From Ceratodon purpureus (Eukaryota; Streptophyta; Bryopsida; Pseudoditrichales; Ditrichaceae), in contig CM026426.1 in the NCBI GenBank assembly GCA_014871385.1, positions 95,400,238-95,464,237 of the forward strand: 64,000 nt of DNA, given 5' to 3'. The first letter of the stretch is position 1, and each line of letters starts with the position of its first letter. Shown piece by piece: positions 45,283 to 58,609 of the stretch. The translations under genes were made by a program, and so were the position numbers. The notes below the pieces were generated by a model that saw only the letters and a program-made list of their open reading frames with translations, was not told where the DNA came from and searched no databases.

Positions 45283-46224
45283 CCCGCATGGTTGAGGAGG
45301 ATTGAGGAGCCCGCGGTCACAGGCATTCTCCGCCGCCTAGGTGATGACCCTAAACCCTTATTTCCGCCCTGTCATGATGGCAGTAATTAGAATTCAGTCA
45401 CATCTGATCAGTTCTGATTAGAACGAAACAGTTCTCAATCACCGACATCATCACTAATTAAGCGTGCCAAAAGTGGAGAGAAAGGGATGGAGGGTACGCT
45501 CATTCCATGAGTACCAGCAACTTCTATCAATTCCCACTAACCTTTCTATCAGTCACCTACATCACGTCAATCATCTCATGCTACTAAAATTCTGCATCAA
45601 TACATGTACCCTGAAAACATGACCTTTGATACTCGATTATGTCCCAATCCTATCAGCCCCTGAACCACGGATCCTGATCATGCATGGAAGGTCAATGCAG
45701 GTTAATGCCCAAGTGAATTTACAGAATCCCTTCTTGGGGCAATGAACTAGAAAGGATGTAGATAGAAATAAGGAACCCAGAATTGGGAGCTGGAAAGAAG
45801 AAAGGTACGTACCAGATTCTATATCGAGAAACATGTCATGCATTTGCATGCTCATGTAATCACGCAACTGTCCGATTATTCTGTGGCATTCTTCCTAGGT
45901 TTTGGGGTCAACAGCAGCCCTGTTCCATGCGCACACTTGTTAGTGAAAGATACAACATCGTAAATGTGATAACATCTAACCCATTCTTACCAAGGAACAG
46001 ATGAATTAAATCTGAGACAGGGACTTAGATAGGGGTTAAGGTATCAAAGACTCACCCTTAAAATTAGCCACAATGGATCTGACACTTCTACGATCACCGA
46101 TCCTGTACAGAAGGAGAATAGAAACACGTACCTAGAGGGTGTAGAATTTTTTACGCTAATTACTTCTGAATCAGTTATGCATTTCTAGAGACGAACTCAT
46201 CAAGAACAGTCATGTCGTTCTCTT
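45283..46224. other. Intronic spacer
   Basis: No gene supported between the nested gene promoter and the 3' end of the BED-DDE element; short frames on both strands only. Confidence 0.45.
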
Positions 46225-49200
46225 CTAACATGTAAATATTAGCGCAAGAATTGAAATCACGCCGTCTATGTCAATCCACTGTCTGTCACTAACCTCGTAT
46301 TTGAATTTATTCCTACCTGGCATTTTTTTAAACCAATTCAGCATAATCTCGATGGTTGGCCCGGAACTCACCTTCTTACCTTGTGTAGTTCTTGACATCA
46401 AGTCAATTGGGTTCCTGTACAACCCCCATTTATTACCAAGTCTCCGTTGTATCTTCTGGACCCGGCCAATCCACCAGCTACCGACGTCGACCCTTGGAGA
46501 AACCAATGCAGGATACCCGTGTTGTGCACAAGAACGATTTCAATTCTGAGCAGCCCTCATCGTAGAGGATTAGCCTAGGTAAGATGACTCCACAAAGAGC
46601 ACCCCACAGTCGCTTCCGAGGCCCATCAAGCATGAAGCGGTAGAATTTGCAGCTGACAGGTACTCCTCGGCATTGTTGAAATACACAGAATTTTTGATTC
46701 GTGTCAATCTGGCTATTTACAAATCAACCTTAGTCTCGGAATTAAATGGCCACCAACCTCACCATCTCCCTCTACTTGCACGTGAAGAGTTTCCCTCAAC
46801 ACTTCGGCATCGCCATCTTCACCAGGCACCGGCTTCGGTGGCGGGACATACGCCCAGTGTTTGGGATCCTCGCTCTCCACCCTCCACGGCTGCAGAAACC
46901 AAGTCTTTAACCGTGCAAATATAGAGGGCACCATATTTAACAACATAAGGATGGACGGGGCTTCCTTGAGTCCCTCTCAAATCGCCCCCACAATGTCCTC
47001 ATCTATGGCAACAAGTTGGTAATCTGCTAAATCAGCCGAGGTCTCTCCTGGTTTGAGCGGGTGCAATTCAGCCCAAATATTGCGCTGCTTGTTGTGAGCT
47101 CGGTCAAAGCGCAACCCGTTCTCTGCGTACTCGATGGCTGCTAACTGATTCAGTGTATTTGCGCAGGCAATCAGTTCCTGGAAATCGTAAGCCCTCTCTA
47201 TGCCCTGCATCCCCCCGACTTTGCTAAAAAAAAATTCACACGAATCAGTACCTGTGAGGTGAAGTGGAACCTCCAGGTTTGTAAATGCATCCCTAAAATA
47301 TCGAATGAGGAGCACTACAAAATGGCACGACAGCTGCACATCAAGGTAGCACTGGTTACTCACAAAACATTCTTGTAAAGTAGGGGTTTAGGATTCCCTC
47401 CTACACCGTGGTTCCCGTTTTTGAACCACATCTTCCAAATTCAAAAAGGGAAGGTGACCTGGCTAGCAAGAACAACCCTCTCCCTCAAACTCAACGAAAC
47501 AGAAAGGAAAATATCGATGTAATCAGAACATATACCGAGATACATCTCTGTTCCAAGCATCCTTTCTTGATGTGCGTCTCTACTAGTTCTCAATTCCTGT
47601 AAACAAGCCCTGGCCTTTCTTGCACACATGCGTTGTGCACTAGCCCAGTTCTGCCTATCAGTTCTCTGTATATCTTCCTTCCTCAGACCATGCTGATCTA
47701 TCGCAAACTTCTGGTAAACCTGACCGAGGTGATCTAAAAACACACATCAGCACCTAATTGTAGATTCTTCACAGCGCTGTCAAGAGGGTTAATTAACTTT
47801 TTCCCATTGTGTATGAAATCCTAATCATGCAAGCCCCGTACTCTGTTTTCCCCCAGCCATTCATAATTAAAGTCCATCCTTCCCACGGAATTTCATACCT
47901 TGGCCCTACCTTGCTGGTGTAGTCCTTGATCATCAGCTTCCTTCTGCTCGAGTCTCCATTTGAAGCATGACCCAAGATCGGCCCAACTGTTTCAAGAGAA
48001 CTTTCTTGCCAAAGCGCGTCAATACAGTCCCACTGATTTCTAACCCACTCAGCATCGAAACAATAACAAGTGCAAGAAACAACGAGCACTAATCTGGGGA
48101 GCTTGTCATGCAGCGGGTTCACCATTATCACTTGTGCAAAACTCCCCTTCTTATTGGATTTGAACGAATCAACTATAGCGTCATAACCAACCTTACCATT
48201 ACCAACCTCAGGCTTAAACGACGATATGCATACATGATTTTCTTTACCTCTACAAAACCCCACTAGCCCATCTGACCAGGCCTCCCAAGATATCCGAGAC
48301 TTTACCTTCGTCTCGTCCTCTGCCAAAATGACAGGAACCTACCCCTCCAATCCATAGCCTCCCTATAGATATTAGCAATGGCAGCAAACAACGAAGCATG
48401 CTCTCCGGCAATGAACTGGACACCCTTTTTATTGGTACGTTTAATACTATCATACGACGGTCCTCCAATATTGAGTGCAAACAGATCACACATTCCCCTT
48501 CCTCCATAAATCTTCATAGCCTATGCGAAACTCTATGTGTTCTTGGAGAACCTGTGACCTTGCCTTACTCGATTCAGGTTTGTGGCAACATCCCTAAGGA
48601 AGTATGACAAAGCTGGTTTTCCACCAAAGGCGTTTGTTTTGTGAGCTGCCAATATATTGTTACAAAAGGAGAGACCATCCTTCCTATTAAAGCTCTCTAC
48701 CGCACTTAATTTCAGACCACACTGCCTCATCTTCAACAAAGCAACTCTCGACTTCATCAACCAATGCAGTGACTTCTCTTCGCGATACTTCTTAGCGAGC
48801 ACACGACTGTGAGCCCCTAACTCCGGGACCGACAAATAATCTACCCTTCTTCCTACGGCAATATTCTTTGATCCACGCTTTACAAGAGCACGACCTTCAC
48901 GATACACCCTCAATCTGAAATCAGTAGCATGCACAATTCCTTCACAATCAACACACATCAAATTCGGAAATGGTTCTCCTGTGACAGACAAGCGCTTACA
49001 ACGGATGTGACAAAAGCACCCACTCACAACAACGTTCCGACCACCGAAATTGAATTTGGCACAAGTAGTAGGCTCTGCTACCTAGGTACATCCTGGTTTC
49101 GGATCATTGAGCAGACTATCAACGTTGTAAACCTTAACAGAATTTTTTGTATTTTTCTTCTACAAAACCAAGGATAACAATGACAAGAACGAGTCAAAAT

Positions 49201-50429
49201 TCACACCTAATACGCACTCCTCCAATGTTCTAGAATCCCCGGTCGATGTAGCACTGAATTAGCTGTGCAAATCTGGTTGTGCTCCAATGGTCGACCTCGA
49301 TCTTGTAGTTGGTCTCCCTCTTTTTCCGGTTGCAATTGCTCTCCTCGTTGTCAAGGACTTCCTAGTAGCAGCTATATCCTAACAGCATTTTGTGTGAGTG
49401 AGCCCATGCATGTGATTCCCTAGGTTGACTCGGAGGTTGTTTTTCGATGGGCATAGTAACATCAACTCGCCGTCAAGCTTGCAGCGCACCTTGTACCCAG
49501 AAAGACTTCATCTCCGAAACCCCCACATCTCCGACCAGCACGAATGGAGGATCATCTCTCGATACGGAGTCGTTAACACTTTGTAGAATGCTTAAACCTT
49601 CCTCCACAAGTCGCTTATGGTCGGCAGGTGTGTAAATGAAGGGTTTGCCCCTATTCCCCTCCTTCTTAGGAAGATCAGCGTAGAGCACCATTTTCTTCTT
49701 GCACCACTGTCTAACATGTAATGTGGAGTGCAAATGCGACTTCCTGAAATTAGCGAAAAGATTCTGTATCGCAGACCTAGAGTGGTCACCACCGGTACCT
49801 CCAAACTCCTTGTTGCATTCTCTGTAGTGAATCTTGACAACAGGCACTCCATGTTGGTTGTAGCTTCGAAGACTCCATGCATGATTGGAAAAATCCATGG
49901 CAGCCAACTCCCTTCTAAGCTTTGCCGCAGTTGTTTTATAATCCTCCATAGTGTCTCCTGATATAAGTTTTGACTGCAGATACTCCCCCACAGGCTCCGC
50001 ACATTCTTCTGCTTCAATCCCTAATTCAACTCCAGTCTCGTGTAAATCAACCGGAACATCCTCTACCGGGTCCTGAGCATCCACCTCCAGGAACTCCACA
50101 TGCAAAGGTGCCACGAAATCATTGGTGCCGGTGTCTCCAACGTTGTCAATGCACCTCCGCTTCGAGAGTCTACCCAATTCATCTCCCTCCTCTGGAATTA
50201 CGTATACTGGCTCACCAACTAGATTCATCGCCTCGAACTTGCTGCGGATGCGACATTGGTCGTCGAAGTCCCAGAATTGGAAAGGCCAGTCGACACACTC
50301 TCCTTTCTCCAATAGCAACCGCAACTCCGTGCATGTGACTCCAAACTCACAATAAAATGGACTCAATAGCTCCGGCCGCGAGGTCTCATCGGCCACAGTG
50401 TAAAGCTTAGTCTTTTGATTCAAACCCAT
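46225..50429 (-). pseudogene. BED-finger DDE-like transposase, copy 1 (near full length, degenerate)
   Basis: Start ATG 50429 (MGLNQKTKLYTVADE). Homologous end to end with the copy at 61218 as far as that copy runs. Order: N-terminal domain (PFQFWDFDDQCRIRSKFEAM); BED-like finger (HYRECNKEFGGTGGDHSRSA, HLHSTLHVRQWC); second finger, frameshifted near 49490 (VRCKLDGELMLLCPSKNNLR, NHMHGLTH); Cys-rich module (CFCHIRCKRL, CVDCEGIVHATDF); core with LAEDETKVKSRISWEAWSD (~48325), PILGHASNGDSSRRKLM (~47960) and HLTGTDSCEFFFSKVGGMQG (~47245). C-terminal parts are KTWFLQPWRVESEDPKHWAY (~46890) and WWIGRVQKIQRRLGNKWGLY (~46470), ending near 46225. Defects: frameshifts near 49490, 48340 and 47830, TAGs near 48532 and 48517. 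The D...D...E spacing is DDE-transposase-like; superfamily not assigned. Confidence 0.65.
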
Positions 50430-51015
50430 CTTCAGCAGTCCCCTACGCACCTCAAGACCCACAACCGCAATCCTAACAAGAACCCCAAAAGACCCACAAC
50501 CGCAACCCTAATTGCAGTTGAACAAAACCCCAAAAATCCCAAGTACCAAAACACCAACATACACAGAGTAAACACACCGTACCCGCAGCGAAGGTCGTTG
50601 GAATCCGCGGGAGTTTGAACTTCGTCCTCTCTAAACCCTAACCCCATCATCATGAGTTGTCAAGTGCATGTGACAGCCAATTTTTGCCATGTGGCACCTC
50701 GAGTGTATCCTGAATCTAGCAATTACTATAAACTAAATCTTTGTTCCAGCCCATTAATATAAAGGGGGGTATCCTAAGTCTACTTATTTCTTACTAGCAC
50801 CTATTAAACCACACCCTACATTATTTATAACACACCGTAGGACAAATTTTCTACCCTACAGTATAAGTAATCATATTATGATTTTTACCCTGATTGTTTT
50901 TTAGACACCCTACATTTGTTCTCACATATACTTCTACTTCTACCGCTTATTGCACCCCCAGATTACTTGGGAGGTGACAAGTTCTAATAATATTTCTCAA
51001 CATTGTTTGTGTCAG

Positions 51016-51640
51016 AATCTGGCATCACGTCCTACCGCAGTGTAAATCGGCATGTGGTAGCCTTGGAGCCAATTACCAAGCTATACAACGCCGCAATTGC
51101 TCCTTTGATTGAGGGCTCGGCCCTTGCCGTTCCAGATGAGGAGGACGGCATCGCCAGCCTAGATAGCATGGATGGTGAAGAAAATGTTCCAAACAAGATT
51201 TTTAAGAGGTCTCATCTTGAGTGAGTATTATTCACAATATGGACTATTTTGTCGTTGGTTTTATGTTTCATTTATATTATACCTTTGGCTATTGCAGATT
51301 TGGTAATCTAAAGTTTCCCGTTCATTGTCCATTTTTCTATAATCGTGATTTCTATCCCAGCCCTCCAAAGTCGTGGCACCAACCCTCCTACGCGGCTGAT
51401 ATAGCTATCGAATTAGTTAGAAGCCACTATCATACTACTCACTCCTCAAACTCCAACGCTAGGAAGTTAGAGTATGTTGACATAGAGGCGGTTGAGTCGG
51501 ATACAATACCATCCGGCGATGACGAGAGCGTTGACCTTGACAGTTTTTTGGAACCGGGATTATCCTTCATCACAGAGAGTTATGCTTCAAAGACCGTCTC
51601 TTCCTCAGGCTGTCAAAGTCCAGAGCCAGTGAGCACATAG
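51016..51640 (+). pseudogene. Methylase-like gene, last two exons
   Basis: Exon 51016-51220 follows acceptor TTGTGTCAG and begins with two bases that complete the codon left by the phase-1 exon ending at 43494, giving CTASTESGITSYRSVNRHVV. The continuation ALEPITKLYNAAIAPLIEG is what follows motif I in PF01555-like enzymes (a helix, then the RHxxALE strand). Donor GA|GTGAGT at 51221 and acceptor TATTGCAG at 51297 join LE to FGNLKFPVHCPFFYN. The final exon 51298-51640 ends in an acidic Ser-rich tail (SGDDESVDLDSFLEPG) and TAG. Both exons are undamaged. They are separated from the 5' exons by a 7,521-bp intron holding antisense sequence. The gene as a whole is classed as degenerate because of upstream frameshifts and stops. 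Confidence 0.6.
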
Positions 51641-54600
51641 CTATGCATTGTTAATTAATATGTTTTTCCTTCGAATTATTTGTACCGTCCACTGGACTGT
51701 CACAGTCCTTTCCAATTTAAATATATCGCAAAATTACCATCTACATGTACTACGTAGAATATCGTATGGAGCTTGTAGCGGTGTTTCAGGATCCAAGGCT
51801 GTGCTTCTTTATTTGATTCATGAGGTGTGTTGCGACACCATGCATTATCGTGGATTATTTTTCATTTGAACTCGTAATTCTATTCTAAAATAAACTACAG
51901 CCTCCTTTGTTCTGAAATTCTAGCATACCATAGTGGGCTTCATTTTGATATTTCCATTCCAGTATGTTCTTTATAATTCTTCTTCACTAGATTTTGCCTA
52001 GATATCAGAGTCATATCATTTGGATTCATGGCATGACCCATTGTATTTAAAATCTGCTTTCACTATAAATGTCTTTTATCCCTTCCACCCGCACTTTTCT
52101 TCCTCATTTTCATCTCCACTATCTTCCATTTTTATTTTCCCATTTCATCCACTATTTTCATTTATCACTTCCACTCCCTCTGTTCACTCTCATTTAATCT
52201 ACACTCAGTTCGCATTTTCTCTACTTGCAAAGCGAGGAACATAGGTCGCATCAATCATATGAGAGTGGAAATATTAGCAGTAAATAAACACGTTGTTTCA
52301 ATTTTGGGCACTAACATACATACTTGTAGAGGACGCAAATGAGGTTCAACTCGACTGACGTTCTTTTTATACAGTCAATGACTGCCACTCATCTACTGAG
52401 GCCAGACCCAACCAGCCGAGATTCACTTGACTCCCGTAATAGCAATGATTATTATATTAGGAAAAATAAATATTTCCATATAAGTGGAGGTTCTCTGCTT
52501 CCGGCATGTCTCACCCTCCATGGAAAAACCAAACTTGTTAAAAATAGAAATTTTTAATTTTTGTGCTGAATCATTCAGAAATTTAGTTTTACGAGTAGAC
52601 TACAATTTTGATGATAGGGTCTCAAATTTCTATTTTTAACCAAGCTGGTTTTTCCATGGACAATGAGATGTGTTACTGAGGCGTACACTTACAGACGACA
52701 TATGGATAAACAACTAACAGTTATGCATGTCCACACACAGGTCCTAAATATCATATATGTTAAGGAAGCTAACTCAGGACACAAAGATACATTCTTCTAC
52801 AACGCACATTGTAAACCGGAAAAGCGCAACCCTAAATGGTTGACTTCTCGCCTACAGACCTATGGTAAAAATTAGTTACTTAGGTCAAAAATCCAAAAGT
52901 TACCACAGTAAATGGTTTTAGAGGAAAAGGTAAATGATTTTTAAACTAACCCTTAGATAATTACTAACCCTAATTTTCTAGTGACTCTAAATAATTACTA
53001 ACTCTAATTAATTAATAACCGTAAATGTTTCACCTTACATAATTACTTTTTATCTTAACTCATTCAATTTAAGTCATAATTTAGAATTTTTAACACTTAA
53101 AGTTACTGATTTTTTATGCTTTATCTTAATGTGCAATCACATGCAAAAAGTAGCTTCAATTCAACCAAAAACAACCAAATTAGAGAATTACAGCTCACAT
53201 CCAATAATTTCCAAACAAGGTAAAGCTCAATTTAATTCACCACAACAACCACATATTATTTTATAGTTTTTTATGTGCATAAATGCACAGTTTAATCACA
53301 CATTAACTACTCAATCTCAAGAGTCACAAGTAGTAACTTCAACCAGAATAAAAACTGAACTGACACACAAGAGATACGGCAGCTGCTGCACCAACCGTCT
53401 GAATTCCCTTGCTCCTGCTAACTCCACACAGCCTTGGTCAATCATTAGCTTGGGTCTCAGCTGCAGCCCCACAGTGTTGACAGTGGTTGCAGCTTGCTCT
53501 CGTTGTATGCCGATGCTCCTTATCACTTCTCAAGCTATTGCTCAAACCAGCAGCTCCTCCGACAGTCGCTCCTCGACCATGCAGTAGCTCCCTGATGGGC
53601 CTCAACCGGCCTCCACTAAAATTCTCCTAGACTCCAAGCAACCGAGCGGCACCACCAGCACCAGAGAAAATCCACCCGAACAGACTGAACTTAATTCAAA
53701 AGGAAGCACAACACTGCCTTGGCACCATCGACAAGTTTTTTCGGGTTGCTTGACGAGCAAGCGTTTGGAGGTCGATGCTCTTAAGCAAAACTCCAAGCAG
53801 TTGCTTCTCTTGCGTCAAATTCCAGACTCTCCACTGCCTGTAACCGCCGTCCACTTGCACAGCTAAGCAGCATCGACACCAACCAGCCACCACCAAGAAA
53901 TTTGGAGTGGTAGCCGACTCTTCAACTGTGGTAGTGTAGCTGCTTCAACACCATCCACCGCCTGAGCCTTCACTTCAACGCTTCAGCCACCACGGCCCTT
54001 CAGATCTCCTCTCCTTCCGAGAGTTCCGGACCGCTCCAGCTTCTAACGCCAATGTCTTAAAACTCACTGATTTTTTGGAACCAGCAACTAACTTCGACTC
54101 CTATCCACTGAATTCAGTCCCAACTAACCACCAGTCGAATCTTCTCACGCCGGCACCGAACCAGCAACAGTCTCCACCCAAACTGACCTACATAACTAAC
54201 ATCTAGCTAACTCTCAAAACTCCTCGCTCCTGCTAGTAACACACCACTACTCTAACCAACACTAACCTCTCACATAGTGTACAGTACAACTCTCTACTAC
54301 CGGCTTCATTCACAGCCCATACATCACATCACACATACACTAATCTGCCTTCACTACCCATGCACACACACTATCTAGCATGCAACCAGCATGTAGCTCC
54401 TTCCCTACGCACACACTCACTACCCACTAAACAGCCGCTGCCCTGCTCTCTAGCTCCCTGCACCTTACCAAGTCAGCTTGAGAGCTCCCAGGCCTGCACT
54501 CCCTATGCTCCAAAGTCGCCCCCCACTGTACTCAATTATACTCTTTTTTGAACTTAGCTTCTTGCTTCTTCCCATGCCATGTACATGCATGCACATCTAT

Positions 54601-55620
54601 TCCCATTTGTTATACTGAATCAACGTGATGGAGATGTGAGGTCCAAAGAACTAATTCAGGGAAGAACCGAGTAACCCAGGCCAAATAAGGAAATGTCCCC
54701 TTACTGGTGCCCTGGAGAACCGCGGCCTCACGGAGTATTATAGGAAAAGAGTAGAGCTTGGGAAATAGGGAGAGTAAGCGTGGTCATCCAAGTGCGCAAC
54801 TGGACTGACTGGAACCGTGACTCCTAGTGATGTAAGTCTATAAGTATAAACTCAGTGTGGTCATCCGTATAGGTAAGTAGAGGTGGTCATTAATCAGATT
54901 GGACCAAGGAGTAACCATGCAGACCAAACATACAAATGGTTAAGAGAGAAGAGAAACCAAGACTGGAACGAGAGGGAGCAAGGAGAGAGTAAAGCAAAGG
55001 GAGCTCAGATGTAAATCCCAGTATTGTATTAGCCAAAAGGGAAGGAGTGACTGATGGCTGTGGCTTGTGAGCCTAGCCTGGTACTCATCCAAAATTCCAA
55101 AAGAGAGTCTGTACAACCATCCGCTACTACTTTATACTAACGCTAACTACCTATCTACTGCTGCTAACTGGTAGTGCCACGGCTTGATCCCTGGTACTCA
55201 TGGCCGTGGCTGAGCATCCTTGTTCTCGATGTTACCTTGCCGGATAACACCATCCTAACTTATTTACCCATTTCTTGTTTTGTTTTATTTTTTCCCAAGT
55301 TCCAAGTCATCTGACTGTTATTTTCTTTTTTCCATGTCCGAAATAATGTAGCAACTAACTAAACTATTTGAATGATACTTATATAGTTTCCAGATGAAAT
55401 TTGGATTGCAAAAGCGAAGAAAATCATCAACCTCCAACCCCATTCACTAATCTACCAAACTTCACTCGGCAATTACTAAATAACCACTAATTTTTCTACT
55501 CCTAACCAGCACGACTTCTCTAGCTTAGGCTAGGATCCTCATCAGTTGGTTCACATTCTTTTTCTCTCTGATCTACTTTCCTTGCTCACTAGCGTAGCTG
55601 AGGTGGAGATGCGCGCCCTC
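51641..55620. other. Long region without a gene
   Basis: 51650-53280 is AT-rich and holds the hairpin listed separately. 53300-54560 is C/A-rich with many CTCC and CAACC words and short frames on both strands, none convincing. 54600-55260 contains GTGGTCATCC-type words repeated three times. No splice-supported gene is visible. Confidence 0.45.
52509..52668. repeat. 160-bp foldback (MITE-like inverted repeat)
   Basis: The left arm from 52517 reads TCCATGGAAAAACCAAACTT then GTTAAAAATAGAAATTT. The right arm, 52624-52660, is its reverse complement with two or three mismatches (AACCAGCTTGG). The similarity extends weakly to TCTCA at both outer ends. The loop is about 70 bp. It is non-coding and shaped like a MITE or foldback; no clear target duplication was seen. 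Confidence 0.7.
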
Positions 55621-55630
55621 CGTAATTTGT

Positions 55631-55654
55631 GGCGGCTGCATTAACGCAGCCGCC
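55631..55654. repeat. Perfect GC-rich hairpin
   Basis: GGCGGCTGC, loop ATTAAC, then GCAGCCGCC: a 9-bp perfect stem. A related imperfect palindrome (GGCGGCGCGTAATTGCAGCC then GCC) lies at 36288-36310. Confidence 0.65.
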
Positions 55655-57821
55655 TTGACTTCTTCCAGGTTTCTTGTCCAGGCAACTAAAAATATAGAAA
55701 ATAAAATACAAAAAGATAGATAACGAGAAAAATAAGGAAGAGAAAAAGAGATAACGGAAAAATAGAAAACAAGTTCTAACGAAGAAATAGGGAATGAAAA
55801 ATAAAATTAAAAAATGGAAAGAAAAATTAGAATTTAGAAAAGGAAGAGAAAAAAAACACAAAAGGAAAATAAGAGGACTACAAATTAGGGATTTTGAAGG
55901 AAATTAGTAAGAAATGAAATAATTAGTATTTAAAGGTTTGACTAATCTAGTTTTTGTCATTTCTAATATAAAAATTTGAAAGTTCTACTAAACAATATAA
56001 TTTTGAAGAAAATGAGAAAAAGGAGCAGTTTGGCTGCTCACACGCAAACACGCCATGACTTTCCTATTTATGCTCTGCAACCCCCCCCCCCCCCCCCCCC
56101 TTCCAACCAACTGTAGTTTATATTATCTAAGCTCTCTGCATTTGAACATGCCATAGAGTTTGACTGAACAACTGAATTTATGACGGCGATGAAGGTCACG
56201 GGATACGCGAAGAGGGACTTTGCCATGATGTTGAGGAGCTTTGTGATAGACACCACTATCGAGCGGGAGTCCGCACCTGCGCCGTCAGTCGTGCGATGTG
56301 TACAAATTGCGGAATATCCATGTCGTGAAGCCTGGCACGCTCCACCTCCAGCAGCCATGGCCGCAGCTCTTCCAGACTCGACGGTGCCTTGGCGGATAAG
56401 CCCACAACTGCTCTCGTCCTCCTTGACGTTAAATTACGCACCTTTGGCATTGCGCTCGAGGCTGTGTTGTTGGCGCCGACCAATCCAAGCTAGGCTGTTG
56501 TTTTACTTCCTCGACGTCGTATTGCACCTCTGCATACACTACGAAGTGGCAGTGCTTACGCCACTATGCTAAGACGCCATCCCAAAGCGAGCGGAAAATC
56601 CAGGAATGGCTATTTGAAAAGGAACTCATCTGCTGCAATGTGATGGGAATCTTATAGATGTATCGCATAGATGAAGTGAATTTGCTGCGTGGGAAGCAAC
56701 GTCAAAGCGATCTCAAGGCCCCTAGAAGAAAGATTGTCCGTACAAGTATTACAATCTAGGGATTTGGCATCCAGAGTTCACGCTTGCGATACGTGCATGG
56801 CCATCACCTATACAAAGATGATGATATTGAGATCATACAAGGAAAATTTTAGTCATATAGCAAATACATTTCTTCAGATAAGCATAAACTATAACAAAAG
56901 TATTATATTCAAACAAACCTGGAAGAGAACAGGTTGCCACATTTCTACGCACTTTGGATTGTTCGGTTAGATCAAATGTAGCATCTCCAGCCTTGCACTT
57001 CATAGATTGAAATTTTGATGAGCACATACAATGAGCACTACCACCCCTTTTGCAGAAGTGGATCCACAATTGCAGGGACGATGTTTTCCAGAAATATCCT
57101 TGGACTAAAACACTGCAGTCTAGGGGATAGCATCCTCCATGACCGCACTTCCTTTCAAAACTTATTCACTTATGTAGTGCAATAACCTTATTGAAACTCT
57201 CGAGGTTACAATTCCATATCATGATTTTGTAATCTGCCTCGCTCTCTACACTATGTTTTTTTACTCTGCCTTGTTTTTTACATTGGAAATGCCGGTGTTT
57301 CCTTTATTTCAAGAGTTACGTGCTTTCTTCTCTTACTTTCTTTCATCCGTCCATTTCTAGCATTCCCATGTTTTTCTCCAACTCTAATAAAAATAAATTT
57401 TCAACGTTCATTCCTCCATTATGTAATGTTGATGGTTCTTTCCCTTTTTCATTTACTTCTTTTTCCTTCACCTATGTCCTTCATTTTTATTTTTCTATGT
57501 AAGCACTTTCATTTTCAGTTTTCTTCTCGCTTTTCCTTTTTTCTTTCTTTTCACTCTACCCATTCCTTTTCATCCCATTCTTTTCCATTTTCATTTACTT
57601 CATTTTTCCTTCACTTCTCTCCTTCATTTTCATTTTTCTTCATTTGCAATTTCAATTTCAATTTTCTTCTCGCTTTTTTTTTTTTTTTTTCATTCCTTTC
57701 CCCAGTCTTTTTCTCCCTAAACCCTTCCCTTTGTTCTATTAGTGTTGTTTATCTATTTCTTGTATTTCTCGCTCGAGCCAACTATGATGCAAATCACTGG
57801 CTCGTAAAGAAATATCCACTA
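55655..57821. other. Low-complexity region, one doubtful ORF
   Basis: 55680-56040 is A-rich and 57240-57760 T/C-rich (TTTTCATTT-type words). A run of about 20 C lies at 56081-56100. A minus-strand frame 56483-56256 (SSLEELRPWLLEVERARLHD) could be a coding remnant but has no flanking support. Confidence 0.4.
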
Positions 57822-58170
57822 AATGAATTCCTGGCAAGTAGGGGCTAGGTCGGGCCTTTATACTTGGTGGATATTGGAGTGAATTCGCATAAAAAATAGT
57901 AGAAAATTTTGACCTCTCAGGTCGTAGGCTCAAGGTTGGGCTCTCAAGTTTGATCTTTCTCTTTTAGCTTGGGTGTGTTTGGAAGGGCCTCAGCTAAGGA
58001 TGATGCTGTGACTATGGCTTACTTTTTTCTTATTTTTGCATGCGTTTTAGTTGAGTAGGGGCTAAGTATTCAGGTGGGGTGAAGGCCGTGGCTTCCGCTG
58101 CGATCTCATAATAGGACTCCCAGCCATGGCAACGGGCCTTTCCATTTGATGTGCTTGATAGCAACATTTT
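57822..58170. repeat. Dispersed repeat, copy B (methylase-gene exon/intron derived)
   Basis: Matches 42092-42440 over its whole length, including TGAATTCCTGGCAAGTAGGG, TTTGGAAGGGCCTCAGCTAA and CCATGGCAACGGGCCTTTCC. It contains the same exon-derived duplicate, so it was copied after that duplication. It is embedded in T-rich sequence with no other exon of the gene nearby. Confidence 0.7.
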
Positions 58171-58609
58171 TTTTTTTTTATGTTCGTTATGCCTTCTTTC
58201 CCATCAATATTTTACTGTTTGCTTCTTCTGTTGTCTTTTAACCCACCTTATTTTATCATTCTCCTTTTTTTTCTGATTTAATGAATCTTATTTTGATGTT
58301 CATTTGTTTCTTAGGTTTTGTGATCGTTTCTTTCGTGTCATCAATCCTCTGTTTCCCCCCCTTAATTTTTTCATCCCATCCATTTTTAGTTTACCCTATT
58401 TATTTTGGAAACTGCTCCTAAACTGAATTCAACGTTTTCTCTTTCCTTCTGAACTTTGTTATGGTTTATTTCCTTTCAAGATTTTACTATTTGCTCCTCT
58501 TTTCTTTTCTTCCATCCCTTCTAGTTTTAATAATTTTTCTTTCTCTTTTTAATCAAATGTAATAGAACTTATTTCCTCGTTCTTTATTTTGTTTTTTTGT
58601 TTTTTTTAT

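Noticed and set aside
43770..50775. G-run words (TAAAGGGGGG) at 43.78, 43.85 and 50.76 kb as element termini
   Set aside because: They are in the same orientation, vary in length and show no extended similarity, so they do not support LTRs or inverted termini of the BED-DDE copy.
55631..55654. Intrinsic transcription terminator
   Set aside because: Hairpin lacks a following T-run and the context is a eukaryotic spacer.
56068..56572. Overlapping ORFs around the C20 run
   Set aside because: Poly-Gly/Pro codons come from the homopolymer; opposite frames are open in parallel and no family is recognised.
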